A stretch of DNA of 64,000 bases. Source: Fredericiella sp963839515 (GTDB lineage Bacteria > Chloroflexota > Anaerolineae > Caldilineales > Caldilineaceae). The translations under genes and the position numbers were made by a program. This document shows, piece after piece, positions 1 to 16,274 of this stretch; positions within the stretch are counted from its first letter, which is position 1, and the number at the start of each line of letters is the position of its first letter. The notes below the pieces were generated by a model that saw only the letters and a program-made list of their open reading frames with translations, searched no databases and was not told the origin of the DNA. The stretch covers positions 62,001 to 126,000 of the forward strand of contig CAWIVN010000020.1 in NCBI GenBank assembly GCA_963839515.1, in the 5' to 3' direction.

Positions 1-303
1 CGGGCGGGGCTGGCCAAGGTCGCAAAGACTGTGCCCACCGTGGTGGCAAAACTGGGGAGCGAGGGCGCGGCCGTGCAGCAGGGGAGCGTATTTTTGCACC
101 AGCCAGTGCTGCCGGTGTCCGTGGTGGATACGACAGGCGCGGGCGATTCATTCGATGCCGGGTTTGTGTATGGGTATCTGGCGGGGTGGCCGCTCGAACG
201 TACGCTTGGCATGGCGATGGCGTGCGGCGCGTCGTCCACGCAAGCAGCGGGCGGTACGGCATCGCAGCCGAGCTTGGAGGAGGCGCTGGCGCTGGCGGGG
301 TAG
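1..303 (+). CDS. PfkB-family carbohydrate kinase, C-terminal part
   Basis: The frame is open from the first base of the window, so the 5' end of the gene lies outside; about 100 C-terminal residues are visible. They contain the PfkB signature 2, DTTGAGDSFDAGF, in which the second Asp is the catalytic base and the GAGD glycines form the anion hole. This supports an ATP-dependent kinase of the ribokinase fold acting on a sugar or nucleoside. The substrate cannot be told from this part. The stop codon is followed by 77 bases and then the methyltransferase gene on the same strand. Confidence 0.85.
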   Translation, partial: RAGLAKVAKTVPTVVAKLGSEGAAVQQGSVFLHQPVLPVSVVDTTGAGDSFDAGFVYGYLAGWPLERTLGMAMACGASSTQAAGGTASQPSLEEALALAG

Positions 304-380
304 CCTGTCTGAACCATGATTCGTGGGTTTTGGAGGATTGCCACGATTCATGCGGCCGAGGACTGTGATAGTCTAGGGGC

Positions 381-908
381 ATGAATCACGGCGACCACGT
401 CAACTTATTGCGCAAGGGTGTGCCTAATGCTGGTGGTGTCTGGGCCGATCTGGGCGCGGGCAGTGGGGCGTTTACCTTGGCGCTGGCGGAGTTGGTGGGG
501 CCTGGGGCGATCATCTACGCAGTAGACAAGGATCGCGGCGCGCTGCGCCAACTGACACAGGCCATGGGATCTCAGTTCCCCGGCATAGCGCTGCACACGG
601 TGGCGGCGGATTTCACGCGGCCAATCGACCTGCCGTCACTGGATGGGGTGGTGATGGCGAACTCCCTGCATTTTGAGCAGCGCAAAGAGGGGGTGCTCCA
701 TCTCGTGCGCGGCTATCTCAAGCGCGACGGCCGGCTGCTCCTGGTTGAGTACAACACCGACAAGGGCAACATGTGGGTGCCGCATCCGCTGTCGTTTGGG
801 GTGTGGGAGAAGCTGGCGGCGCGCAGTGGGTTTGTGCGGACCGAATTGCTGGCAACGCGCCCGAGCCGGTTCTTGGGCGAGTTTTATGCGGCAGCAAGTT
901 ACAGGTAG
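381..908 (+). CDS. Class I SAM-dependent methyltransferase
   Basis: A 175-residue single-domain methyltransferase. Motif I is DLGAGSGAFTLALA at about residues 22-35, followed by the acidic end of strand 2 (AVDKD), which would bind the ribose hydroxyls of S-adenosylmethionine. A later VVMANSLHF segment corresponds to motif IV and GRLLLVEY to motif VI. The substrate is unknown. The protein is shorter than most family members and lacks an obvious substrate domain, so it may act on a small molecule. AGGGG sits 2-6 bases before the ATG. It is followed by the dnaE promoter region. Confidence 0.8.
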   Translation: MNHGDHVNLLRKGVPNAGGVWADLGAGSGAFTLALAELVGPGAIIYAVDKDRGALRQLTQAMGSQFPGIALHTVAADFTRPIDLPSLDGVVMANSLHFEQRKEGVLHLVRGYLKRDGRLLLVEYNTDKGNMWVPHPLSFGVWEKLAARSGFVRTELLATRPSRFLGEFYAAASYR

Positions 909-941
909 GTGACGCATTACTCCCCTCGTCCGCACTTCTGC

Positions 942-947
942 TATAAT
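942..947 (+). promoter_or_regulatory. Candidate -10 box for dnaE
   Basis: A perfect TATAAT lies about 86 bases before the dnaE start in an otherwise GC-rich gap. No convincing -35 box is found at 16-18 bases, so this is a partial promoter call. Confidence 0.4.
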
Positions 948-1032
948 GAATCGACCGCAATAGAACATCGGTTCATATTATGCAAAGTTGCGGGCCGCGC
1001 GTCGTTTCTGATTTTTCTGCCGGTTCACCGCC

Positions 1033-6531
<5,499 letters not shown>

Positions 6532-6539
6532 CTGCCCGG

Positions 6540-9221
6540 CTACTTGGCCAGCATCAGGCTCGCCATGTTCTGAATCAATTGCTGGCTGACATCTGACGGC
6601 AGCCACCCCATCGATACCCCGAACAACATCAGCAGTGCCCCCTTAGGGTCCTCAAACCCCTCGTCGCTCAAGAGAAGGAGCACGGGAGCACCGGCATCGG
6701 CGCTGGCAGGACCGCGTGACAACGCTGTGCGTGCACCTGCCGACGGATCAGGATTTTCTTCCAGCGGGGTGAGCACGGGAGAATCGCCGCTCAAGACGAT
6801 AGGCGTCGTGGGCAGCCCTTTTGTCAACTCCGGAATCTCGTCCGCCACGATAATATCCTTGATTACCGAGGCTGATTTAGCACTCATGCCAAAGAACGGC
6901 ATACGGCTGCTGATCGTCAGGCGGCCGCCCTGGTTGATGTACTCGCCAATTGAGCGCAAGCTATCGCCGTCAACCCCACTCGACGCATACCCGGCGTCGC
7001 TCCAGACTACCCATTGGTACGGGATGAGGTCATTTCCTACAGGCAAGCCTTTGTCGCTTGTCACCCAGTTGTCCAACTGGTAGCCGGCCTCCGCCAGCAC
7101 CACCAGGTAGATAGCCGCCTCACTCGGTTCGCCGGGGGCAGCCTTGGCGTTATCGTCTACCACCAGTATGTTAGCGTGCGTGTCGCCAGGCGCTAGGGGC
7201 GCTGCGGGTGAGTCAGGTGTGGATTCGGCGTTGTCCGGGTTGGGGATTGCCGCCGGAGTAGCTGCTGCATCGGCGGCAGCTGACGGCGCAATCACCGCTG
7301 CCCCTGTTCCTGGGCTGTAGGGGCAGATCACGAGATCGGTTTGTACGAGGCAGCTGCTGAAGTCCCGATTGAGCAGCCTTGTCATGGCGGCGTTGATTGC
7401 CGGTTCGCTGTTCGCCAACACCGCCAAGGTAAGCGAACCACTAGGGTGCGTGCGGCGGACAAACAGCAACGTTTCGTCCGCCAAAAGCCGCAGGCCATCG
7501 CCGCGGTCGAGCAACAGCCTGACTTGCGGTTCGGGTTCGGGCGTCGCAGCTAGCGTCGGCGTTGCGGCCTCGGCTGTGCCGGCGGCAGGTGCAGTACCTG
7601 GTGTAGGAAAGGTCAGAGAGGGGTCCACGGTATCGGTGATCGGCGCCTGCTGCATACCGAACAAGGATAAAGTGTCGGGGGTAACAACGGCGGTCAGGAA
7701 CGGCGTTACTGCTGGGGTCGGCTCCTTCGTAGATTGCAGCGTGGGCGCAGGCGATGCTTGCGGCGTGGTTAGCGGTGTAGTCAGCGGCGGTGGCAGCTCG
7801 GGCGGGGCCTCTGGTGTGACGACTGGCTCTGCGGGCCGCGGCAGGTCTGGTGCAGAGGGTGTCGACTTGGGGTTAGGCTGATCGCCTTGGTCCGCACCAC
7901 CCATTCCCTGACCTGACCCTGGCGTTGCCAGTGGTACATTTGCTGGAGAAGTCGCTGCCGGCGCACTCAGTGTGGGCGTGATAACTTCTTCGACCAACGT
8001 AATGCCAAGCTCACTCAGCAAATCCGATTGGCTGTCGGCCGTGCGATACCCCGCCACATAGATCAGATCTGGACCAGTCCCAGCAGCAGTCTGCGAGTAG
8101 GCAGCGGCCGCGCCTAGGAGCAACTGGCGGCCGCTGGCTTCCAACACACGCTGCAGCTCGGCCGCCGTGGCAAGCGACAGGGCTCCCACCGGCTCAGTAC
8201 TGTCGATGGTCAGTGCCACGTCCTTGCCTAGAAAACCGGGGAAATCGGCGATGTCGTTGTCGCGTTCGGCCCCAGCCAAGAAGTCGGCGACAAATTGCAG
8301 CATGCGGCGGTTGTCGTGGCGAGCGACATAGGGATCGGTGAGCACGTCGAAATCACTCATGGCCAACACGTGCCCGCTGGAGCTGTTGGCCGGTGTGCCG
8401 CCCAACACGACGGTGTTGAAGCTTGTCAGCCCGTTACGCAGGCTGCTCAGCGTGGTGTCGGCGCTGCGCACCAGCGTTTCCACGGCCCCGCCGATGCTGC
8501 GCCCGCCGTAAAAGGCGATGCGGCTGCCCGCCAAGTCTAGGGCCTGGTCGAGAAACTCACCCTGGAAAAAGTAGGTGAAGTTTTCGTCGTTGGCGTTGGT
8601 GTCGTACAGGTAGTCCTGGTTGAAGATGACGTTGAACGAGGCCGCCAACTGATTGGTGTCGCTGGCCGAATCACTCTCCACATCCGGGTCGCTGATCATG
8701 AGCAAGCGCCCACCATCAGCCACAAAGCGCTCGACCACTGCAATCTCGGCCGGCGTATAGAGGAACAAGGGGCTGATCACGACAAGCCCGCTGGCATCGC
8801 CAAGCTGCCGGGCCAGGTCGGCCGACATGTCGGGGAAGTCGGTGATTTCCTTGATATTGGATGTGTCGACAGTGGGCAGCCAGAAGCGCAGGTCCAGCCC
8901 GTGCTGCGCCAGGGTGGCGGCCAGTGGCTGGAACTTGGCGCGATCGATCAGCGAGTAGTGCGCCAGATCCACCACGACTGGCCCACGGCGTAACTGCCCC
9001 GTCGGCAGTGCGGCAACGGCCTCGCTGCGCACCGGCGTGGTTGTGGGAATGGGTGTCACGGCAAGTTGTGGCGTGGCGACGGCTGGCGGTGCGTAGGGCT
9101 GCAAGGTAATGGCAGGCGCCGGCAAGGCATTGGGGCGGCGCAGCTCGCGCACGACGGTCGGCAACAGCAGCAGCGCGATTCCGGCGATTGCGATGAGGAC
9201 CCAACGGGTGGCAGGTTTCAT
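6540..9221 (-). CDS. Membrane-anchored protein with two class I GATase-like domains
   Basis: 893 residues. An N-terminal transmembrane segment (WVLIAIAGIALLLLP) is followed by a Pro/Thr-rich spacer. A Rossmann-like domain at about 75-210 (VVVDLAHYSLIDRAKFQPL, GLVVISPLFLYTPAEI, DGGRLLMISDPD) resembles the DUF4350/GldG-type glutaminase-amidotransferase-like domains. A long Pro/Thr/Ser linker comes near 440-560, and a second similar domain at about 690-830 (ANILVVDDNAK, VVWSDAGYASSG, QGGRLTISSRMPFF). No catalytic Cys-His pair is obvious, so a binding role is more likely than catalysis. The start overlaps the stop of the upstream S49 peptidase gene (ATGA), so the two are translationally coupled. 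The true function is not known. Confidence 0.7.
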   Translation of the reverse strand: MKPATRWVLIAIAGIALLLLPTVVRELRRPNALPAPAITLQPYAPPAVATPQLAVTPIPTTTPVRSEAVAALPTGQLRRGPVVVDLAHYSLIDRAKFQPLAATLAQHGLDLRFWLPTVDTSNIKEITDFPDMSADLARQLGDASGLVVISPLFLYTPAEIAVVERFVADGGRLLMISDPDVESDSASDTNQLAASFNVIFNQDYLYDTNANDENFTYFFQGEFLDQALDLAGSRIAFYGGRSIGGAVETLVRSADTTLSSLRNGLTSFNTVVLGGTPANSSSGHVLAMSDFDVLTDPYVARHDNRRMLQFVADFLAGAERDNDIADFPGFLGKDVALTIDSTEPVGALSLATAAELQRVLEASGRQLLLGAAAAYSQTAAGTGPDLIYVAGYRTADSQSDLLSELGITLVEEVITPTLSAPAATSPANVPLATPGSGQGMGGADQGDQPNPKSTPSAPDLPRPAEPVVTPEAPPELPPPLTTPLTTPQASPAPTLQSTKEPTPAVTPFLTAVVTPDTLSLFGMQQAPITDTVDPSLTFPTPGTAPAAGTAEAATPTLAATPEPEPQVRLLLDRGDGLRLLADETLLFVRRTHPSGSLTLAVLANSEPAINAAMTRLLNRDFSSCLVQTDLVICPYSPGTGAAVIAPSAAADAAATPAAIPNPDNAESTPDSPAAPLAPGDTHANILVVDDNAKAAPGEPSEAAIYLVVLAEAGYQLDNWVTSDKGLPVGNDLIPYQWVVWSDAGYASSGVDGDSLRSIGEYINQGGRLTISSRMPFFGMSAKSASVIKDIIVADEIPELTKGLPTTPIVLSGDSPVLTPLEENPDPSAGARTALSRGPASADAGAPVLLLLSDEGFEDPKGALLMLFGVSMGWLPSDVSQQLIQNMASLMLAK

Positions 9222-10246
9222 GGCGTGAGTCCGGTCGGCGTGGCGCGCAGCAGGGAGCCGGCAAAAGACGACGGCGACAGCGACTGCGGCCCTGCGAGCA
9301 CGGGGTCACCCCGCTTGGAGGGCAGGTTGCCAAGTGATGCTGAGCGGCTGTTGCTCGGCAGGCGAACACGGCTGTCGAGCATATAGATTGCCCCCGGCGG
9401 CGCCTGGTCAACCATCGCTTGCAGCGCTCGCTGTGGGTCTTGGGGTGGCTGTGGCTGCGGCATCAAGTTGAGGAACTGGGGCAGTTCCACGACATCGAAG
9501 TCGGTCACCCCCCCTAGCTCGGCCGCGGCCTGGATGCCGTCGGCGCGCCCGCCCTCGGCATCGATGAGTCCCAGCGCCAGGGCCTCGCTGCCCAAGTAGA
9601 TGCGCGCCTCGCCCAATTCTTCGGCAGTAAGCTTGAGCGGGTTGACGGGTGAGGCCGCACGCTGGCTCACCACGTTCTTGACGAACGCCTGGGCTACCGA
9701 CTCCAGTTGGTGAATCTGGTCGAAGCGGCTGCCGCCTTCCAGCTTGTAGGGACCACTGCTCAGCTCGTCAGGTGCGATGGCGGGGTCGGAAGGGCGGCCA
9801 CCGCGTGTACCGACGTTGCCGACATTGGCGCTGGCGGAGGCTAAAATCCGGTTGCCGGCGGCGGCCATATAGTAACCGCCGCTTACCGCCAGCCCGTCGA
9901 TCACCACAACCAAGGGCTTTACCTCGCGCAGTTTTAGCATCGTGTAGAAGATGCTTTCGCTGCTGGTGGCGTAGCCCCCGGGGCTGAGCAGCTCCAGGAC
10001 GACGCCACGTACGCGTTCGTCGCGGCGGGCAGCCTCGAGCAACGTGATCAATCTGTTGGCGGACTCAAAGTCGATCTCGCCTTCGAAGCGCACCCAGCCG
10101 ATAGCAGGTTTGCCGCTGTAGGGCATGCCAATGGTGGGCACGCCGATCGGAAAGCCATCGTATGCAGATGAGCGAGCAAGAAAAAGGCCAGCGACGAGGC
10201 AGAGGGCTAACAAGAGGGCTGCTAGTGCAATTTCCCAAGCGCGCAT
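9218..10246 (-). CDS. S49-family serine peptidase (SppA-like), membrane-anchored
   Basis: 342 residues with an N-terminal transmembrane segment (about residues 6-24). The ClpP/crotonase fold shows VRGVVLELLSPGG and the nucleophile motif VIDGLAVSGGYYMA (Ser122). A following GPYKLEGGSRF supplies the likely catalytic Lys168, as in SppA. The end EARIYLGSEALALGLID is typical of the family. These peptidases cut signal peptides or membrane-stress substrates within the membrane. AGGA lies 5-8 bases before the ATG. It is encoded directly after the SPFH gene and before the GATase-like gene, which suggests a shared membrane-quality role. The Pro/Ser-rich C-terminal 60 residues are an unusual addition. 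Confidence 0.88.
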   Translation of the reverse strand: MRAWEIALAALLLALCLVAGLFLARSSAYDGFPIGVPTIGMPYSGKPAIGWVRFEGEIDFESANRLITLLEAARRDERVRGVVLELLSPGGYATSSESIFYTMLKLREVKPLVVVIDGLAVSGGYYMAAAGNRILASASANVGNVGTRGGRPSDPAIAPDELSSGPYKLEGGSRFDQIHQLESVAQAFVKNVVSQRAASPVNPLKLTAEELGEARIYLGSEALALGLIDAEGGRADGIQAAAELGGVTDFDVVELPQFLNLMPQPQPPQDPQRALQAMVDQAPPGAIYMLDSRVRLPSNSRSASLGNLPSKRGDPVLAGPQSLSPSSFAGSLLRATPTGLTP

Positions 10247-10273
10247 GGGAGTCCTTTACAGCAGAAGAATCCT

Positions 10274-10388
10274 GCCTGGCTCGCTCCACGTGACCCAAGA
10301 CACCGAGTTTCTGGCAAGCTTCGCTTGGTACAAGCGACGCTTGCTTGGAAACTCGGTGTCTGCGAGCCAGCGGTTTAGCGAGCCAGGC
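10274..10388. repeat. Nested inverted repeat between the SPFH and S49 genes
   Basis: An outer stem pairs GCCTGGCTCGCT (10274-10285) with AGCGAGCCAGGC (10377-10388). An inner stem pairs GACACCGAGTTTC (10299-10311) with GAAACTCGGTGTC (10348-10360). The centre has CAAGC/GCTTG pairs of its own. It fills most of the 196-base gap. There is no T tract, so it looks like a REP- or MITE-type element or an RNA-stabilising structure rather than a plain terminator. Confidence 0.8.
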
Positions 10389-10442
10389 ACAGGTGCACAC
10401 GCCAATGCGCAGCACCGGGATGGCTCACGTCATGTCTGTACG

Positions 10443-11501
<1,059 letters not shown>

Positions 11502-11560
11502 GCGTTTTGTCTCCTTAGGCGTACGAGAAAGCCGTTCGCTACATTCTATGTCTGGTAAGT

Positions 11561-12226
11561 CTAGCCAACGGCATTGGGGTCGTTGGCGACGTCGGCAGCA
11601 GACGTGCCGCTTGCCGTATCCGTAGATGGGGGCGTAGATGCTGCTGTGTCTGGGCTCGCGACGGGGCTCGCGACGGGCGGCGCATAGTCGGCCTGGCTCA
11701 GCAGGTCGGGCGACATGACGGCGTCCTTGCGCTTGTCGTAGAGCCGGTTGAGGTCGGCCACTACCTTGGTGACACGGCTGGCAGTCGGCGCTATGTTGTT
11801 GTTGTCGGCCACGGCATTGGACAAGGCCGTGATCGCCTCGTTGAGCTGGCCGACTTCGGTCACCATCGCTACGTCAAAGCGATTGAGGGCGTCGAGCTGC
11901 TCCTCTTTGATGCGCACGGCGTCAAACAGGCCGGCGTAGCCATAAGCGGCAGTCTTGATGCGGTCGATCAGCGTCTGCAGCTTGACGACCGCCTGGTCGA
12001 CGTCGTCCATGTAGAGCAGGCCGCCGCCGCTCAAAAGGCGATTCTGAATGTCCATCAATTCCGACTTGCTCTGCTCCAACGTCTGGACAAGTCCTTCACG
12101 CACGCGTTTGTCGGCATCGCGGCGCAGTTCCTTGTCGATGTAGCCACTGATGCCGGGCAGCCCCTTTAACAGCCGTTCGATCGCACCCATCTGCGACTTA
12201 GCAAAATCCACAAATTGATCGCTCAT
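11561..12226 (-). CDS. Uncharacterised helical protein in the SPFH cluster
   Basis: 221 residues, soluble and strongly helical up to about residue 180, with heptad-like stretches (KRVREGLVQTLEQSKSELMDIQNRLL; VVKLQTLIDRIKTAAYGYAGLFDAV). A low-complexity tail rich in Ala, Ser, Pro and Thr follows. I do not recognise the family. Its position between an SPFH gene and a zinc-ribbon membrane gene is the place where Bacillus-type loci carry pspA or ydjG, so a membrane-associated coiled-coil adaptor is possible, but no PspA signature is visible. GGAG lies 8 bases before the ATG. Confidence 0.7.
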   Translation of the reverse strand: MSDQFVDFAKSQMGAIERLLKGLPGISGYIDKELRRDADKRVREGLVQTLEQSKSELMDIQNRLLSGGGLLYMDDVDQAVVKLQTLIDRIKTAAYGYAGLFDAVRIKEEQLDALNRFDVAMVTEVGQLNEAITALSNAVADNNNIAPTASRVTKVVADLNRLYDKRKDAVMSPDLLSQADYAPPVASPVASPDTAASTPPSTDTASGTSAADVANDPNAVG

Positions 12227-12316
12227 GCTAGTCTCCTGTATCCTCTTCTGTGAGAATTCCTACGAGAGCTACTACGTAGCGCCCGCCCATTCGTTGCGTG
12301 CCCTTCTTGGCCCGCG

Positions 12317-12907
<591 letters not shown>

Positions 12908-12998
12908 CGTCTACTCCTTTGTATCCCAAGCGGAAGGTCGATCTGCCATGATTCTATGCCAGCTGCAAGTGCCGGCGCCAGGTGGCGGCCGATGGGGA

Positions 12999-14984
12999 TC
13001 AACCGAAACCGCCGCCCCCGCCGCCGCCCCCGCCGCCGCCGAACGAGCCGCCGCCACTCCAGCCGCCGCCGCCACTCCAGCCTCCACCGCCGCTGCTGCC
13101 TGAGCTGGACGGCCGGCTGGCAAATGTCGAACTGGCACTGGTGAGCAGGGCGCCCAAACCCACGCTCATGCTAGACAGGCTGGCGCCCATGCCGCGGCTG
13201 GCGTCACTCAGACCACCGCCCAGGCTGCCACCTCCGCCCGCAGATCCTCCTTCGCCAATGTCGCCCATCGGCCAGCCGCCGACGACAACGGGACCGCTGC
13301 CCGGCCCGTAGTAGCGCCGGTGATAGGGTCCATATAGGGTGGGCGAAGGAATGTACCAGCCGGGAGCCGGTGCGTCCACGCTCTCGAACTTGCGGATAAA
13401 CTCCTTGTCAAAGCCAAAGGCGATGGCGTAGGGCAGCCAGCGGTCCCAGATCTCCTTTTGCGCCTCCACGTCGGTGTATTTGTCGATGTTGCGCAGGTAT
13501 TCGCTGAATGCCTTCCAGCGTGCCGCCGCCTCAGAGCCGGTGTCGCTCTTGCGCGGCATGGCATTGGCGATAGTGATCAGGGCGATCGCCGTCACAAACA
13601 GGCCGAGGCCGGGGCATACACCAGCGATGGAAAAGTCAGAGAAGAAGACCAGGCCGACAAAGCCTACGGCCACGGCCACGGCAATCAGCGCCCCACCCAG
13701 GCAGCCAAACTGCGTGCGCACGCGCTCCGGGTTTTCGCGATAGTAGCCAAGCTGAATCAGCTCGTCATACATCGCCGTCTTAATGCCGGGCAGATACTGA
13801 TAGAATTTGTTCTTGAGGTCTGTCAGCCGCACTTCGTCGCGCGAGCCAAACATGCCATCGATCAGCTTCAGCTCGAAGGGAGACATCTGCACGCTCTTGT
13901 CCTCGCGGCGATAGATGAAGTCCGTGCTCATGCGGAAGAAGCCTTCTTCCTTGTCTTCCGTGATACTGATGGCTTTGCGCCGCGCCAGGTCGACGATTGT
14001 GGCCATGATGTCCTGCATGTCGGCCTTATCATCGATCAAGGTGCCTGCCAAGCCGGGTGCGAGGCTGTCGGGCGGCTCGGGCAAGTAGTCGGCCACACGT
14101 GCCACGGGCTTGTCGCGGCCCTTGCGATACCATAGGAGGTAGACCAAGGCCGGCCCGCCAAACAGGAGCAGCAGGCCGATGGTACCAAATGACACATTGG
14201 CCAATGGAGCCCATTGGTCGCGCATTGCCTGGTCGGCTTCCTGCTGTGCGGCTGCGGCGTCGGCTTGCGCCTGCCAACTGGCGGGCGCGCCGGCTACGAC
14301 GCCAGGCGTGAACTCCACGCGCGCCTCCAACTCCTCGCCTGGATCAAGCGTGTCCAGCGTGTCGAAAATGACGGCCCGGCCTTCGTCGAGCACCTCGGCG
14401 TTGACGCGGTCACGTGCATCGCTGCCGTTGATATAGGCGGCATACTGCTGCGCCATGGCAGGCGCCGGCAAGATCACGCGCACGCGGCTGGCCAGGACCG
14501 GAAACTGGCGGTCGCTGTAGACTGCCTTCCACCATAGCTGGTCGCCGCCTGTGTAATAGCGCAGACCGTCGTGAACCTTGTAGCTCAGCGTGTAGGTCTC
14601 AGGCTGGTCGGTCGTGGGAAAGTACCATTTGATCACGTACTGGTCGCCCTGGTCGTCCACCGAGAATGTGTACGGTTCTTCGCCCCAGCCGGCCATGGTA
14701 TACGTATTGCCGGAAGCGTCGGTGATGGCCCAGTCGCTGATATGGGATAAATTCTGTTTTGGGATGCTGCGGTAGCCAAAGCTAAAGGTGCCGTCGACGA
14801 AGCGGATTGCCTGTTGTTCGGCCACGTCGAATGTCCCGTCCGTATTGACGGTGATATCGGCGTCGAAACGATCCCAGACAATGCTCTTCTCGGCGGCCAG
14901 GATAGGTAGTGCGGATGCGACGAACAGGCCGGCGATCAACATACCGGCCAGCAACGTCCACATCCAGCGTCGCCGGAACTCCAT
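12999..14984 (-). CDS. DUF2207 membrane protein with Gly-rich tail
   Basis: The start was moved to ATG 14984 because GGAGG lies 5 bases before it and a signal-like segment (MWTLLAGMLIAGLFVASALPILA) follows at once; the longer frame from 15080 has neither. This gives 661 residues. An extracellular beta-rich DUF2207 domain (WDRFDADITVNTDGTFDVAEQQAIRF) is followed by a membrane helix (SFGTIGLLLLFGGPALVYLLWY), a cytosolic helical part with a wH-like segment (KADMQDIMATIVDLARRKAISI), two more helices and a Gly-Ser tail ending in a run of about 11 Gly. Family members often end in such tails. It probably acts with the zinc-ribbon and SPFH proteins at the membrane. Confidence 0.88.
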   Translation of the reverse strand: MEFRRRWMWTLLAGMLIAGLFVASALPILAAEKSIVWDRFDADITVNTDGTFDVAEQQAIRFVDGTFSFGYRSIPKQNLSHISDWAITDASGNTYTMAGWGEEPYTFSVDDQGDQYVIKWYFPTTDQPETYTLSYKVHDGLRYYTGGDQLWWKAVYSDRQFPVLASRVRVILPAPAMAQQYAAYINGSDARDRVNAEVLDEGRAVIFDTLDTLDPGEELEARVEFTPGVVAGAPASWQAQADAAAAQQEADQAMRDQWAPLANVSFGTIGLLLLFGGPALVYLLWYRKGRDKPVARVADYLPEPPDSLAPGLAGTLIDDKADMQDIMATIVDLARRKAISITEDKEEGFFRMSTDFIYRREDKSVQMSPFELKLIDGMFGSRDEVRLTDLKNKFYQYLPGIKTAMYDELIQLGYYRENPERVRTQFGCLGGALIAVAVAVGFVGLVFFSDFSIAGVCPGLGLFVTAIALITIANAMPRKSDTGSEAAARWKAFSEYLRNIDKYTDVEAQKEIWDRWLPYAIAFGFDKEFIRKFESVDAPAPGWYIPSPTLYGPYHRRYYGPGSGPVVVGGWPMGDIGEGGSAGGGGSLGGGLSDASRGMGASLSSMSVGLGALLTSASSTFASRPSSSGSSGGGGWSGGGGWSGGGSFGGGGGGGGGGGFG

Positions 14985-15180
14985 AAAGCCTCCAATCGCG
15001 GATTGCTGACGGCCAGCGCCACGATGGACTGACCAACGTTCGCTGCCCGTGACACAAGTGTAATGCACCACTGCAATCATGCCACGTTGCCTGTCAGACT
15101 ACATGACATTTTACCAACAAACAGGCTGACATCCAACTACTTTGCGAATTCTGCGGGAGCTTTGCCAAGGTCACCCGCAC

Positions 15181-15233
15181 GTAGGCGTGCTCACTGGACG
15201 ATTATGACCGCAGGTGGGCGTGCTTACTGGACG
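15181..15233. repeat. Two direct 20-bp repeats in the scpB-DUF2207 gap
   Basis: GTAGGCGTGCTCACTGGACG (15181-15200) and GTGGGCGTGCTTACTGGACG (15214-15233) match at 18 of 20 positions with a 33-base period. The gap of 267 bases otherwise shows nothing recognisable. Tandem binding sites or repeat remnants are both possible. Confidence 0.6.
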
Positions 15234-15251
15234 TTGGAGTGGCTTTGGGCG

Positions 15252-16274
15252 TTATAACTGTTGGTCAATGGCCTCTTCGATGCGCGCCAGCTCGGTGCTT
15301 TCGAGGGGTGGAAGTTCATGCAAGGCGGTGAGGCCAAAGTGGTGCATGAACAGATCTGTCACACCATAGAGGACCGGACGGCCCGGCGCATCGAGGCGAC
15401 CTACTTCCTCGAGCAGGCCGCGCTGGAGCAGCGAACGCAGCACGCCTGAGCAGTCTACGCCGCGCACGGCCTCGATCTGCGCACGCGTCACCGGCTGGCG
15501 GTAGGCGGCGACGGCCAGCGTTTCGAGCGCAGGCGCGCTCAGCTTGGTGCTGGTATCCAAGTTGAGAAACGTTTCGATCAGATTCGCCGCCTCAGGTGCG
15601 GTGACCAGTTGGTAGCGGCCATTGCGCGTTTGCAGGCGCAGCCCACGACCGCCCTCGCGGTAGGCGGCGTCCAGCGCCTGCAACCCTGCCTCGGCTTCGG
15701 CGGGAGCGATCCCCAGGGCACGGGCCAACTGGACCGGCTCGACGGCCTCGTCCGATACAAACAAAAGGCTCTCCAAGGCTGCCGCCAGCGGAAAATCTAC
15801 GGTGAACCCGTCTGCCTGATCGGTCGGCTCATCTGCCTGTCCAGTCTCGTCATCCTCATGTGCAACGCCCTCGTGCGGGTCCGCCGGCACGCCCTCGTGC
15901 CCGTGTTTCAGCTGCGCGGAAGGATCATCCACCTCAGCTTCCACCTCAGCTTCCACCACGCCGCCCACTGACGGTGCCGGTTGCGCTTCAGCGCTGTCAG
16001 TATCCAGGGTGTCGCCGCCAAATGTGTCAGTTTCCATGCTTATCGGCTCCGCAGGCTGAGGCTGGCTGTCTTTGGTTGCTGCGCCGTTCGTTTTCGGTGG
16101 CGTCATCAAGGTCGGCATCGGCAGGCTGGTGGTCGGCGTGGCGATGGTTTGGATCAACTGGCGGAAGTTGTCGAAAGTGACGCTTACGAAGCGGCGCAGC
16201 GTCATCTTCTGGGTTGGACCGGCGGGTGAAACGTTCATGCGCGCTGTCTCTTCCGCACCCGTCAGTTGTTCCAT
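15252..16274 (-). CDS. scpB: Segregation and condensation protein B
   Basis: 340 residues, against about 190 for typical ScpB. The C-terminal half holds the two winged helices: LAAALESLLFVSDEAVEPVQLARALG, then PALETLAVAAYRQPVTRAQIEAVRGVDCSGVLRSLLQRGLLEEVG and RPVLYGVTDLFMHHFGL. ScpB dimers bind ScpA and the SMC kinesin-like ATPase during chromosome condensation; scpA is not in this window. The 165-residue N-terminal extension is acidic, Pro-rich and probably disordered. It contains a translated copy of a dispersed repeat (15865-15907). ATG 16274 overlaps the upstream gene by 13 bases; ATG 16238 with GGAAGAG before it is an alternative start. Confidence 0.93.
   Translation of the reverse strand: MEQLTGAEETARMNVSPAGPTQKMTLRRFVSVTFDNFRQLIQTIATPTTSLPMPTLMTPPKTNGAATKDSQPQPAEPISMETDTFGGDTLDTDSAEAQPAPSVGGVVEAEVEAEVDDPSAQLKHGHEGVPADPHEGVAHEDDETGQADEPTDQADGFTVDFPLAAALESLLFVSDEAVEPVQLARALGIAPAEAEAGLQALDAAYREGGRGLRLQTRNGRYQLVTAPEAANLIETFLNLDTSTKLSAPALETLAVAAYRQPVTRAQIEAVRGVDCSGVLRSLLQRGLLEEVGRLDAPGRPVLYGVTDLFMHHFGLTALHELPPLESTELARIEEAIDQQL
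15865..15907. repeat. Dispersed repeat, copy A (translated within scpB)
   Basis: 43 bases starting ACGCCCTCGTGCGGGTC. 40 of 43 match the complement of copy B (26091-26133) and 33 of 43 match copy C (38471-38513). It contains two ACGCCCTCGTGC half-units. In scpB it is read as HEGVPADPHEGVA, the same peptide as in copy B. Confidence 0.85.

Noticed and set aside
13000..13090. GCC/CCG-rich microsatellite-like stretch
   Set aside because: It encodes the Gly-rich tail typical of DUF2207 proteins and needs no separate repeat call.
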